The notes beneath the pieces were generated by a model, which saw only the letters and a program-made list of their open reading frames with translations, was not told the origin of the DNA and ran no database searches. From Balnearium lithotrophicum (GTDB taxonomy: Bacteria; Aquificota; Aquificia; Desulfurobacteriales; Desulfurobacteriaceae): 64,000 nt of DNA. The stretch is from the NCBI RefSeq assembly GCF_900182585.1, contig NZ_FXTM01000001.1, positions 62,001 to 126,000 of the forward strand, in the 5' to 3' direction. Of this stretch, positions 8,912 through 17,267 are shown in pieces. The position numbers and the translations under genes are program-made. The stretch's first letter is position 1; each line of letters opens with the position of its first letter.

Positions 8912-8955
8912 CTCGTAATGCCCAGGTCGGGGGTTCAAGCCCCCCGCCAGCACCA
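8912..8955 (+). other. Attachment-site scar: 3' half of a tRNA gene, probably tRNA-Thr(CGT)
   Basis: The stretch reads as anticodon loop CTCGTAA (8912-8918), 3' stem TGCCC, variable AGGTC, T-stem GGGGG, loop TTCAAGC, stem CCCCC, then GCCAGCACCA ending in an encoded CCA. The bases upstream do not supply a matching 5' half: no GCTGGC acceptor strand, D-arm or GGGCA stem. Hence this is not a working tRNA gene. It is one base shorter than the canonical 3' half. A tRNA 3' half starting in the anticodon loop next to an integrase is the usual scar of integration. An inverted repeat GGCATT (8883-8888) / AATGCC (8917-8922) and ATTAC/GTAAT (8909-8913, 8914-8919 region) surround the likely crossover. 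Confidence 0.65.
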
Positions 8956-8956
8956 T

Positions 8957-9556
8957 TTATAATCTAATAACGGAATCGGCATTTACCAATGCTTGAACCA
9001 CATCGTAAGCGTTTGAAGCTACTCCAACCTCAAGGTCATCCAAAAGATTGAAGTAGTTTAAACACGTTCCGCAGCAGATTATTTCAACTCCTCTTTTTGA
9101 GAGCTCCTTTAGAGCTCCCAAAATCTCCTTATCTTCTCCTTTACAGGCAAACCTTACTGCAGTGTTTATTAGAATGATTTTTGAGGGCATAGAGTCGGCA
9201 TTTAGAAATGTGTTGAAAAATCCCTTCATGAGAATTTTTCCCAACTCCTCGTTCTCTCCAACGTGTGTTGAAGCCACAAGTACAACAACTTCTTTTCTCT
9301 TTTCCTCTTCCTTTTTTTCAACTTGAGACTCACTTACTGTTTTCTCTCCTTTTGTAATGAAGATATGATATTCCCCGTCCTTTTCTTCAACTTTAACCTT
9401 ACATCCTGCCTTTTCAGCAAACCTCTTAACGTTTTCCCTTGATGCCCTGTTATCAACGATAACCTCTATGGTTCCTGACTCTATCTCTTCTAAAGCTTCC
9501 TTTGTTTTCAGAACGGGAACGGGACAGGCAAGACCCTTACAGTTAACGACATTCAT
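8957..9556 (-). CDS. yedF: YedF-type selenium-metabolism sulfurtransferase-like protein
   Basis: A 199-residue two-domain protein. The N-terminal TusA/SirA-like domain (residues 1-70) has the CPxP motif, CKGLACPVPVLKTKEAL, with Cys11 as the predicted acceptor. A Lys/Glu linker (about 75-90) leads to a DsrE-like domain ending in GVEIICCGTCLNYFNL, which carries three cysteines. This architecture is the YedF family that tracks with selenium use in bacteria. A selenocysteine-containing peroxiredoxin elsewhere in the window (50143-50757) fits. Its exact biochemical role is not established. It overlaps the upstream gene by 14 bases, so it is probably co-transcribed with leuS and the lptE-like gene. 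Confidence 0.8.
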   Translation of the reverse strand: MNVVNCKGLACPVPVLKTKEALEEIESGTIEVIVDNRASRENVKRFAEKAGCKVKVEEKDGEYHIFITKGEKTVSESQVEKKEEEKRKEVVVLVASTHVGENEELGKILMKGFFNTFLNADSMPSKIILINTAVRFACKGEDKEILGALKELSKRGVEIICCGTCLNYFNLLDDLEVGVASNAYDVVQALVNADSVIRL

Positions 9557-9875
9557 TTTCTCCCTCCTTCAGGAAATTTCTGACTCTCTCCAAGAGTTCC
9601 AACGTTAAGCCCAACTCCGCAGAACAGTTCTCAACAGATATGACCTTGGGGTCTAAGATTAGAAGAAGTTCGCAGGGTAGACAGTAATTCCTATCCTTTA
9701 CGTGCTTCTCCCAAAACTTTCTTAAATCGATTTTTTCTGTTGGAATGCCCAAACTTTCCGTTTTTTGAAGTTTGTCCTCGAGGTAAATTAGTTTTGTTTC
9801 TCCGTACTCCAACTCAGCCAACGTATATCTGTCGTCACTCAGTTTTTCCCTTAGTCTCAACGAACATTTTCTCAC
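9543..9875 (-). CDS. Hypothetical CxxC protein between lptE-like and yedF
   Basis: I do not recognise this protein. The longest frame begins at 9959 but that would overlap the preceding lipoprotein gene by 125 bases. A GTG at 9875 with AGGG seven bases upstream gives 110 residues; a TTG further in is also possible. Visible features are a CxxC in NYCLPCELLLILD, two other cysteines, and helical C-terminal segments (LGLTLELLERVRNFLKEG). It overlaps yedF by 14 bases. In other bacteria the slot after lptE is often holA, but this protein is far too short for that. A sulfur- or selenium-handling role is only a guess from the neighbour. Confidence 0.5.
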   Translation of the reverse strand: MRKCSLRLREKLSDDRYTLAELEYGETKLIYLEDKLQKTESLGIPTEKIDLRKFWEKHVKDRNYCLPCELLLILDPKVISVENCSAELGLTLELLERVRNFLKEGENECR

Positions 9876-10347
9876 TGGTTTCCCTAAATATCTGGTTTGC
9901 AATTCTCCTGAAACACTCCCTCTTCTTCTCCTCAATTTCTGAAGCACTTCCATAGGCATTGAAGAAGCCGTACCTTCTCAGCTTAAACGTTTTAAAAGGT
10001 TCCTTAAAACCGTACTTGAAGAGCTTGACGGTTACTCCAACTGTTAATCTGTACTCCCTTGCCGTATCCCATTTGTCAAAACCTACGGCAGTTTCGTACT
10101 CATAGTCAACTGAGGGTTTCACAACAATTGTTACGTCAGGAATTGGTTTGGTATCCACCTTTAGCCTCGGGTCTGACGAGAAGACATCGTTTGCGACCCT
10201 TGTAAAGATAACGTCAAGGCTTTCCTCTGAGGTTCTGTTTGTTACGGGCTCCAAGTATACGTGTTGAACCCTCCGGGGCTTTTTACTAATGGGAGCCGAA
10301 GCACAGCTCCCCAAGATAAAGGTTAAAACCAAAAGGATGTACTTCAA
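9835..10347 (-). CDS. lptE: LptE-like outer-membrane lipoprotein
   Basis: A 170-residue protein with a lipoprotein signal peptide (MKYILLVLTFILGSC; lipobox LGSC). The mature part reads VYLEPVTNRTSEESLDVIFTRVANDVFSSDPRL, then a beta-rich half with YEYETAVGFDKWDTAREYRLTVGVTVKLF. This is the layout of LptE/RlpB, which plugs the LptD barrel for LPS export. Position supports it: the gene starts 2 bases after leuS, and leuS-lptE is a conserved pair in many Gram-negatives. lptD itself lies nearby at 14947-16887. LptE sequences diverge strongly, so the family call rests on both pattern and context. Confidence 0.68.
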   Translation of the reverse strand: MKYILLVLTFILGSCASAPISKKPRRVQHVYLEPVTNRTSEESLDVIFTRVANDVFSSDPRLKVDTKPIPDVTIVVKPSVDYEYETAVGFDKWDTAREYRLTVGVTVKLFKYGFKEPFKTFKLRRYGFFNAYGSASEIEEKKRECFRRIANQIFRETSEKMFVETKGKTE

Positions 10348-10349
10348 AA

Positions 10350-13091
10350 CTACCTCACGACTACGTTAATTATCCTTCCAGGCCTGTAGATAAATTTAAC
10401 TATTTCCTTATCTGAAATAAACTTCTTAATCTTTTCACTCGAAAGGACAATCTCCTTTACCTTTTCCTCATCGGCATCAACAGGTACTTCAACAACATCC
10501 CTTACCTTTCCGTTGACCTGAACAGGAATCTCTACACTCTCCTTTTTAAGAGCTTCCTCCTCAATCTCAGGCCACCTCTCCTCTGCAAGCAGTGTACCAT
10601 GTCCTGTCAGTTCCCAGAGCTCCTCACAAATGTGAGGGGTAAATGGATAGAGCATGACTATTATCTTTTCTATCGCTTCCTTTAAGGCACTGTAATCCCC
10701 ATCGGTTTCAGCCTCAAATGAGGATGCTGAGTTAAAGAGCTCCATTATTGAGGCTATTGCGGTATTAAACTTGAACCTGCTTGAGAGTTCCCCAGTTACC
10801 TTCTGGAGCGTTTCGTGAACTTTTCTCCTGAGTTCCTTTCCCTTTTTGGAGAGCTCTCCTTTAAATTCCATCTCAAAAAGGTCCTTTTTATCTGTGACAA
10901 ACTGATAGAGTCTCCTTAAAAACCTGTAAGCTCCCTCTATTCCTTCTGTCTTCCACTCAAATTCAGCTTCCGGGGGAGCAGCAAAGAGAACGTAGAGCCT
11001 TGTTGCATCTGCTCCGTACCTTTCCACCATGTCCTGAGGATTTACTATGTTGAGCTTGGATTTACTCATCTTTGAGACTTCGCCGTACTCCCTTTCAAGT
11101 TTCCCAAGGAGCTCCTCTAAGTCATCTATGAACTTTGATACTTCCTCCGTCTGAAGTAGAAGGACTGCATTGTCTCCGATTGATATGTGGTACCTCTTCA
11201 TAAGTGAGCCAATCGTTTCAGTTAAGTTTGTATCCTTACCTGTAAGGGCTTTTATCAAAGCGGAGATTGGACTGTCCTCCCCTAAGTTAAAGGCCTTCAG
11301 TAAATTCTTAACACTTACCCACCTTTTGTTGACCATTCCCTGAGTTAAGAGGTTTTGGAATGGTTCTCCCCTTCTGAGAAATTCAGACTGCTTGTGCTCC
11401 TCATCTGCCTTAAACAGCCCCAAGTCCCTCAGAACCTTTGTAAAGAACCTTGAGTAGAGGAGGTGAAGGACTGCGTGCTCAATTCCTCCAATGTACTGGT
11501 CAACAACCATCCAGTAGGAAGCCTCTTTGGGGTCAAATGGAAGTTCCTCCTCCTTTGGGGAGCAGTACCTCAAGAAGTACCAGGAGGAGTCAAAGAATGT
11601 GTCCATCGTGTCCGGGTCCCTCTTTGCTGGAGCTCCACACTTTGGGCATTTCGTGTTGATAAACTCAGGAACCCTCTCCAAGGGAGAACGACCCTCCCCT
11701 AAAAGTGGAGCTTCCTCTGGGAGCTTTACGGGGAGCTCTGAGTCAGGAACGGGAACAATTCCACAGTTTGGACAGTGAACCATTGGAATAGGCGTTCCCC
11801 AGTACCTCTGCCTTGAGATGTTCCAGTCACGAAGCCTGTACTGAACCTTCCTCCTTCCCTTTCCTAATCTTTCAAGTTCTTCAGTTATAGCTTTTTTAGC
11901 TTTTTCACTCTCCATGCCGGAAAACTTTCCACTGTTTACCAAAATTCCGGGCTCTGTGTAGGCCTCAGCCATCTCATCTGGATTGAGCTTTTCGCCTTCT
12001 GGTTCTATAACAACCCTTATCGGCAGTTTGTACTTCTTGGCAAACTCAAAGTCCCTCTGGTCGTGGGCAGGAACCGCCATTACAGCACCTGTTCCGTACT
12101 CCATGAGGACAAAGTTTGCAGTGTAAACGGGTACTTTTTCGCCTGTTAACGGGTGAACGGCGTAAACTCCAAGGAAAACCCCTTCCTTCTCGAGCTCTCC
12201 GCTCTCCCTCTTTCTCCTGTCAGTTCTCCTCATCCTCTCAACAAATGCTCTAACCTCCCCTTCCTGTTTCGTCCCCTCTGAGAGTTTCAGTGTGAAAGGA
12301 TGTTCAGGAGCTAGAGCTATGTATGAAACGCCGAAAAGCGTATCAGGTCTTGTTGTAAAGACTGTTATTTTTTCTCCCTTTTCCGGAACGTCAAATTCAA
12401 CGAGAACTCCCTCGCTCCTTCCTATCCAGTTCTTTTGCATCGTTATTACAGGTTCCGGCCAGTGTCCCTTTAGGAGTTCCAAGTCCTGAAGGAGCTCCTC
12501 CGCATAGTCGGTTATCCTTAAAAACCAGCTGTCTATTTCCTTCTGGACAACCTCTGTTCCACACCTCCAGCACCTTCCCTCCTCATCAACCTGCTCATTT
12601 GCAAGAACCGTCTGGCAGGAGGGACACCAGTTAACGTTTGCCTTAGCCCTGTAGGCAAGACCCTTTTCGAACATCCTAATGAATATCCACTGGTTCCACC
12701 TGTAGTACTCAGGAAGACACGTAGCAATTTCCCTGTCCCAATCGTAGGAAAATCCCAATCTCTTTAGTTCTTCCTTCATGTTTTTAATGTTTGAAAGTGT
12801 CCAGCTTTTAGGATAGACACCACTCTTTATTGCAGCGTTCTCTGCCGGAAGTCCAAAGGCATCCCAGCCCATAGGATGGAGAACGTTGTATCCAAACATT
12901 CTCTTAAACCTTGCAATGACGTCCCCGATAGAGTAGTTCCTCACATGTCCCATGTGGATTTTTCCCGAAGGATAGGGAAACATCTCTAAAACGTAGTATT
13001 TCTCCTTTTCAGATGGTTTACTCTTAAATACCTTTTTCTCTTCCCACGCCTTTTGCCACTTTTCCTCTATCTCTTTAAAGTCGTACTTCAT
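10350..13091 (-). CDS. leuS: Leucyl-tRNA synthetase
   Basis: A 913-residue class I aminoacyl-tRNA synthetase that charges tRNA-Leu. The HIGH-type motif is [15 protein letters not shown] near residue 45 and the KMSKS loop is [13 protein letters not shown] near residue 674. The zinc domain (CPSC...CWRC) is near 158-180, and the editing domain contains the T-rich [10 protein letters not shown] near 250. It is a single chain, unlike the split LeuRS of Aquifex aeolicus. The segment between LLTQGMV (about 584) and KMSKS is about 90 residues, longer than the ~50 residues in E. coli and mostly helical in appearance. RBS: GGAGGTAAAA before the ATG. Confidence 0.97.
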   Translation of the reverse strand: MKYDFKEIEEKWQKAWEEKKVFKSKPSEKEKYYVLEMFPYPSGKIHMGHVRNYSIGDVIARFKRMFGYNVLHPMGWDAFGLPAENAAIKSGVYPKSWTLSNIKNMKEELKRLGFSYDWDREIATCLPEYYRWNQWIFIRMFEKGLAYRAKANVNWCPSCQTVLANEQVDEEGRCWRCGTEVVQKEIDSWFLRITDYAEELLQDLELLKGHWPEPVITMQKNWIGRSEGVLVEFDVPEKGEKITVFTTRPDTLFGVSYIALAPEHPFTLKLSEGTKQEGEVRAFVERMRRTDRRKRESGELEKEGVFLGVYAVHPLTGEKVPVYTANFVLMEYGTGAVMAVPAHDQRDFEFAKKYKLPIRVVIEPEGEKLNPDEMAEAYTEPGILVNSGKFSGMESEKAKKAITEELERLGKGRRKVQYRLRDWNISRQRYWGTPIPMVHCPNCGIVPVPDSELPVKLPEEAPLLGEGRSPLERVPEFINTKCPKCGAPAKRDPDTMDTFFDSSWYFLRYCSPKEEELPFDPKEASYWMVVDQYIGGIEHAVLHLLYSRFFTKVLRDLGLFKADEEHKQSEFLRRGEPFQNLLTQGMVNKRWVSVKNLLKAFNLGEDSPISALIKALTGKDTNLTETIGSLMKRYHISIGDNAVLLLQTEEVSKFIDDLEELLGKLEREYGEVSKMSKSKLNIVNPQDMVERYGADATRLYVLFAAPPEAEFEWKTEGIEGAYRFLRRLYQFVTDKKDLFEMEFKGELSKKGKELRRKVHETLQKVTGELSSRFKFNTAIASIMELFNSASSFEAETDGDYSALKEAIEKIIVMLYPFTPHICEELWELTGHGTLLAEERWPEIEEEALKKESVEIPVQVNGKVRDVVEVPVDADEEKVKEIVLSSEKIKKFISDKEIVKFIYRPGRIINVVVR

Positions 13092-13155
13092 TTTTACCTC
13101 CGGAGAAAATTGTAGGAAAATAATATCTAAAAATTACTTAACATAAGGAGGCATT

Positions 13156-13584
13156 ATGTCTGTTCCTGAGTCACTCTTGAAGGTAGCTGCCATCTTCTTT
13201 GACATCATATTTGTCCTTCTGGTGGCCTACGTGGTCTTCATTTTTGGAATTAGAATTTTTTGGTCTTTTAAATCAAAGAGATTAAAAGGAAAGGAGCTCC
13301 CAGAAACTAAGGAGTTTCTAAGACTTAAGAAAGGGAAAGGAGTCATCTACATCTATGCCCCAAACTGTAAACCGTGTAAACTCGTTGACCCTGTGATAAA
13401 GAAGCTTTCAAAGGAGATTAAGGGAGTTCCATTTGTGAGAATAAATGCAGCAGAGGACGTAGAGTTGGTTAGAAAGTTGGGAGTTCTTGCTACACCTACT
13501 GTTATAATAACTGAAAGAGGAAGGATTAGGGAAATTTTAATAGGTCCCGTTACGGAGGGGACGATAAGGGAGAAACTAAAGTGA
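13156..13584 (+). CDS. Membrane-anchored thioredoxin-like protein
   Basis: A 142-residue protein with an N-terminal membrane helix (residues about 9-34, IFFDIIFVLLVAYVVFIFGI) and a thioredoxin fold from about 55. The active site is YAPNCKPCKLVDP (CKPC) and the cis-proline region is VLATPTVII. The orientation cannot be told from sequence, so the thioredoxin domain could face cytoplasm or periplasm. The start has AAGGAGG seven bases upstream. Its stop overlaps the next gene by 4 bases. Likely role: disulfide reduction or transfer. Confidence 0.8.
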   Translation: MSVPESLLKVAAIFFDIIFVLLVAYVVFIFGIRIFWSFKSKRLKGKELPETKEFLRLKKGKGVIYIYAPNCKPCKLVDPVIKKLSKEIKGVPFVRINAAEDVELVRKLGVLATPTVIITERGRIREILIGPVTEGTIREKLK

Positions 13585-14954
13585 AAATTACCTTTAACGG
13601 TGCTGCTCAGGTAGTTACAGGAAGCTGTCATTTGATTGAAACAGGGGAAAAAAAGTTCCTCCTTGACTGCGGAATGTTTCAGGGAAGTGAGGAGCTTGAG
13701 GACTTAAATCCAAAGTTCACATTTAACCCTGAAGAAATAGACTTTGTCATCCTCTCCCACGGCCACTTGGACCACTGTGGAAGGCTTCCCTACCTAATAA
13801 AGAGGGGGTTCAGGGGAAAAATCTTTGCAACATCGGGAACGATTGATATCTCCCGTCAGATTCTCATGGATGCAGCTCAGGTTCAGGAGGAGCAGATAAA
13901 GACTGTCAACAGGAGGCGTTTGAGGGAGGGTAAGAAACCTAAAAGGCTCCTCTATACGTTGGATGATGTGTTTGACGTATTTTCCCACTTTAAGTCCTGT
14001 GATTACCACAGGTGGTACGAGGTAGAGGGGATAAGGTTCAAGTTCTTAGATGCAGGACACATCCTCTGTTCTGAGACTGTTGAATTAGAAGTTGAAGGAA
14101 AGAGACTCGTCTTCAGCGGGGACATTGGTAATAGGGGAAAACCGTTAATTAGAGACCCTGAAATTCCAAAGGAAGCTGACATTGTTATTATGGAAACGAC
14201 CTATGCAGATAGAAAGCACAAGAGCTTTAAGGAGTCGGTTGAGGAGTTCAAGGAGGCAGTTCTAAGTACTTTCAAGAGAAACGGCGTTGTTTTAATTCCT
14301 ACGTTTGCCTTAGAGAGGGCTCAGGACATTCTTTACATTCTGAAAAAGATGTATGAAGATGGGGAGCTCCCTCCGTGTAAAGTCTTTCTGGACTCCCCCC
14401 TTGCAATCTCAATAACCCAAACGTTTAAAAGACACCCTGAATGTTTAGAGGATAGGGTTTTAGAGGAGCTAAAGAGAAGAGGGGAGATTTTCAATTTCCC
14501 CTACCTTGAGTTTACAAGAAGGGTTGAGGAGTCAAAGAGAATCAACGATTACAGGGGAAGGGCAATAATAATTGCAGGAAACGGAATGTGTACAGGTGGA
14601 AGAATACTCCACCACTTAAAGCACAGGGCCTGGGACGAGAGGAACTCTATCATTTTTGTTGGCTATCAGGCTCAAGGGACAATAGGAAGGGAAATTGTAG
14701 AGGGTGCAAGGAAAATAAAGGTCTTTAACGAGTCTGTTGCTGTTAAGTTGAGGGTTTACACGATAAACGGTTTTTCCTCCCATGCAGACCAACCCCAGCT
14801 GTTAGATTGGCTCAAACGTACATCTGATAGAAAAACAGAGGTTATTCTCGTTCACGGAGAACTAAAGGCAATGAAACCTTTCAAGGAATTGGTCGAGAGG
14901 AAATTGGGAATAAGCCCTAAAATGCCGGAGCTCTACTCAACACTCGTTATTTAA
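13581..14954 (+). CDS. Beta-CASP metallo-beta-lactamase-fold RNA nuclease
   Basis: A 457-residue protein. The metal-binding motif is ILSHGHLDHCGRLPYL (about residues 56-71), with a later LDAGHILCSE and SGDIGNRGKP. The beta-CASP part has FALERAQDILY and the signature GNGMCTGGRILHHL near 333. The C-terminal RMMBL segment ends with NGFSSHADQPQLLDW and VHGELKAMKPF. These are hallmarks of the YSH1/CPSF-73-like exonuclease family (bacterial TTHA0252-type), which processes or degrades RNA in a zinc-dependent way. It starts at a GTG overlapping the previous stop. It converges with lptD, overlapping it by 8 bases. Confidence 0.9.
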   Translation: MKITFNGAAQVVTGSCHLIETGEKKFLLDCGMFQGSEELEDLNPKFTFNPEEIDFVILSHGHLDHCGRLPYLIKRGFRGKIFATSGTIDISRQILMDAAQVQEEQIKTVNRRRLREGKKPKRLLYTLDDVFDVFSHFKSCDYHRWYEVEGIRFKFLDAGHILCSETVELEVEGKRLVFSGDIGNRGKPLIRDPEIPKEADIVIMETTYADRKHKSFKESVEEFKEAVLSTFKRNGVVLIPTFALERAQDILYILKKMYEDGELPPCKVFLDSPLAISITQTFKRHPECLEDRVLEELKRRGEIFNFPYLEFTRRVEESKRINDYRGRAIIIAGNGMCTGGRILHHLKHRAWDERNSIIFVGYQAQGTIGREIVEGARKIKVFNESVAVKLRVYTINGFSSHADQPQLLDWLKRTSDRKTEVILVHGELKAMKPFKELVERKLGISPKMPELYSTLVI

Positions 14955-16887
14955 CCTTTGTTCCAGTTAGTTGGTATCCGTAACTTCCCAGCCTTAACAG
15001 GTTTATCCTTAAGGTTATCTGGTAGTTTATTTCATTCGTGTAGGTCTTTATCCATCTATAGGAAAGAATACCGTTCCAGCATCCCCTGTTTACTCTTAAC
15101 GAGTACTGCCTCTCCCTGTCCTCGTTCAACCTTAAGTCGTACCTGTTCTGAAATGAGAAGCTGAGGTATTTATTAATTGGAAATGAGGTTCCCCATCTCA
15201 GATAGGTTATTTCCTCGGGATTTTGCTGTTTGTAGTAGTTGGTCCAGAGCTCCAGGCCAAAGGGAGCCTTTGCGGAAATGTAAGTGTTTGAAAATGAAAT
15301 CTCACCTACTGATAGGTTGTAGTTACCACTCTCCCTTATGTTCAGCCACTCTGCGGGGGAGATTTCGAAATCCCAGTTGGCCTCCTCCCAGCCGTTGGAT
15401 ACTCTGTACTTTGAATCAACTGAGAACCTTGCAAGTCTCTTTCCCTGTAAGTACACAAATGTTTCCAAAGAAGGAGTAAGCTCCCTCGCTCCTTCCAATC
15501 TATCTGAGGAGTCAAAGAACGGGTTTGAAGACTGGTCTTCCGATTCCCTGTAGAAGAAGGCAATTTCAGGGTTTAGCGATACACTGAATTTCTTATAGTA
15601 GAAAAACTTGTTCGTTTTAGTTTCGTTCTTAAACTGCCAGATACTTCTACTTCCTCCTATCTGATAAAAGGTTAACAGGTACGAGAGTTTTGAGGTGTTT
15701 TTAAGAGTTCCAAGCCTTTTAACGTACCGTAGTGACGGTTCAGCATTGAGTCTATAACTACTTCCTCCGGCCTTTCTGTAGAAGTAGGTAACTTCAGAGT
15801 TTAGATTAAACGTTACTGGGAGCTTCGGTATCTTTGTATCCATAAGGTAAAAGTTAACGTTTGGAACCTGCTGGTAGGCGGTATCTGTTGAGCCGTTTAA
15901 GTACCTTAAGTACTGTGCATTTACATTAAAAATCGCTCTTTCCCAGAGTTTAGAGCCGGTTACGCTTGACTTTGTATAAAGTTGTGTCTGCTCCTCAACG
16001 TTGAAAGTTGTAGTGTCCGTGTAGTACCTTCGGCTGCTTACAACGTCAACGTTCGACTTTAAATAGAGGTAGTCAGAGGGATTGTAGTTGTGGAAGAACG
16101 AGAATTTCCAGCTCCTGTTTTCCTTCTTGATTAACTGGTAGTAGTCCAAATCTCCACTGTTTTTTTTCCCTAAAACATACCTCAGTTCACCTTCAAATCC
16201 CCTACCGTCTATCGTCCTTTTCTCAAGGGTTAGAGTTAAATCTGCACTCCTTCCGAGAACAAAGTAGACCGGTTGTTTGTACACAAAACCGTCCTTCTCA
16301 ATGTATCCCACTCTCGGGGTTAGGAATCCAGATTCCCTTTTTCTCCTGATAGGTCCAGAAAGGTAAGGGGATACTACTATCGGTACTTCCTTTACTCTGA
16401 ATGCCACCCATTTTCCGCTGAAACTTTTACCAATTAAAACTTTGAATTTCTTAGAACTTACAGACCAGTCGGGACACTTATGTGGACAGGGAGTGTACTC
16501 TCCATCGTAGGCAATCCATTCCTCTTCGGAAATTCTCTCAATTCTGTCAGCCTTTATCATGTCAGTCGGAGATAATTTTCCCTCCACTCTCTCAAGAACA
16601 GCCCTCTTTGTATTTAGGTCGTAGATGAGGTTCTTACAGTGGAGTTCCAAATCCCCTTCCCTTATAAGGACGTTTCCCCATACTCTCAAAATACCCTTTT
16701 CCCTGTCGTACAGAGCTCTGTCACCCTCTATTGTTACATCGGAGTACTTGACAATTACCCTTCCCTCAGCTTCAACTGTTTTATTAACATTTCCCTCGAC
16801 TCTTTTTGCAGATATTTCTACCGGAACTTCCCCGGCAAATGAAACAGAGGAGAAAAGAATTAAGGTTAGAAGCAGTACCCTCTTCAA
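14947..16887 (-). CDS. lptD: LPS-assembly protein LptD
   Basis: A 646-residue outer-membrane protein with a signal peptide (MKRVLLLTLILFSSVSFAGE). Residues about 20-120 form an OstA/LptA-like jellyroll (VEGNVNKTVEAEGRVIVKYSDVTIEGDRALYDREKGILRVWGN is typical in pattern). The rest is a beta barrel with alternating aromatic strands, including the conserved SPYLSGPIRRKRESGFLTPRVGY region near 175-200. A Cys pair (CPHKCPD) near 133-137 could form a disulfide. LptD inserts LPS into the outer leaflet with LptE; the lptE-like gene is 4.6 kb away. At 646 residues it is shorter than the E. coli protein (784). Confidence 0.9.
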   Translation of the reverse strand: MKRVLLLTLILFSSVSFAGEVPVEISAKRVEGNVNKTVEAEGRVIVKYSDVTIEGDRALYDREKGILRVWGNVLIREGDLELHCKNLIYDLNTKRAVLERVEGKLSPTDMIKADRIERISEEEWIAYDGEYTPCPHKCPDWSVSSKKFKVLIGKSFSGKWVAFRVKEVPIVVSPYLSGPIRRKRESGFLTPRVGYIEKDGFVYKQPVYFVLGRSADLTLTLEKRTIDGRGFEGELRYVLGKKNSGDLDYYQLIKKENRSWKFSFFHNYNPSDYLYLKSNVDVVSSRRYYTDTTTFNVEEQTQLYTKSSVTGSKLWERAIFNVNAQYLRYLNGSTDTAYQQVPNVNFYLMDTKIPKLPVTFNLNSEVTYFYRKAGGSSYRLNAEPSLRYVKRLGTLKNTSKLSYLLTFYQIGGSRSIWQFKNETKTNKFFYYKKFSVSLNPEIAFFYRESEDQSSNPFFDSSDRLEGARELTPSLETFVYLQGKRLARFSVDSKYRVSNGWEEANWDFEISPAEWLNIRESGNYNLSVGEISFSNTYISAKAPFGLELWTNYYKQQNPEEITYLRWGTSFPINKYLSFSFQNRYDLRLNEDRERQYSLRVNRGCWNGILSYRWIKTYTNEINYQITLRINLLRLGSYGYQLTGTKVK

Positions 16888-16952
16888 TAGAGTTTCCCCT
16901 TTTTCAAATTATCCTCATAATTTTAAACTGAAAACAAAATTTGGAGGAGACG

Positions 16953-17267
16953 ATGAAAAAATTAACCGATGTGGTTAAAAAGGCCGCCTTACTTCAAATC
17001 GGGTTCATATCCCTTATAACAGAAAAGGTGGAGAACCTAATAAAGGAGTTGGAGGAGAAGGGAAAACTCTCTCAGAAGGAGGGAGAGAAGTTCATTGAGG
17101 AACTGAAAAAGGAGATGGAGAAGAAAAAGGAAGAGGTCTCTAAAGAGGTTGAAAAAATCCTTAAGGAACTACCCGTAGCCACAAAGTCTGAGATAGAAGC
17201 CCTCAAGGAGGAAATTAGAGCTCTCAGGAAGGAGATTGAGGAGTTAAAGGGTAAGAAAGAGCAATGA
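16953..17267 (+). CDS. Small coiled-coil, phasin-like protein
   Basis: A 104-residue protein starting at an ATG with TTGGAGGAG upstream; the longer TTG reading at 16941 would put its start inside that ribosome site. The first 25 residues are amphipathic (LTDVVKKAALLQIGFISLITEKVENLI). The remainder is a Lys/Glu-rich coiled coil with a heptad-like C-terminus (EIEALKEEIRALRKEIEELK). This resembles the phasin-like/PhaF-type family found beside UbiB-like kinases in many bacteria. It overlaps the downstream ubiB-like gene by 4 bases. It may be a scaffold or membrane-associated accessory; no catalytic residues are seen. Confidence 0.65.
   Translation: MKKLTDVVKKAALLQIGFISLITEKVENLIKELEEKGKLSQKEGEKFIEELKKEMEKKKEEVSKEVEKILKELPVATKSEIEALKEEIRALRKEIEELKGKKEQ

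Noticed and set aside
8880-8955. A complete tRNA gene ending at 8955
   Set aside because: Only the 3' half fits. No acceptor 5' strand, D-arm or 5' anticodon stem can be drawn, and the 3' half is one base short.
11450-12489. Several plus-strand open frames inside leuS
   Set aside because: They are shadows of the leuS coding frame, with no ribosome sites or family likeness.
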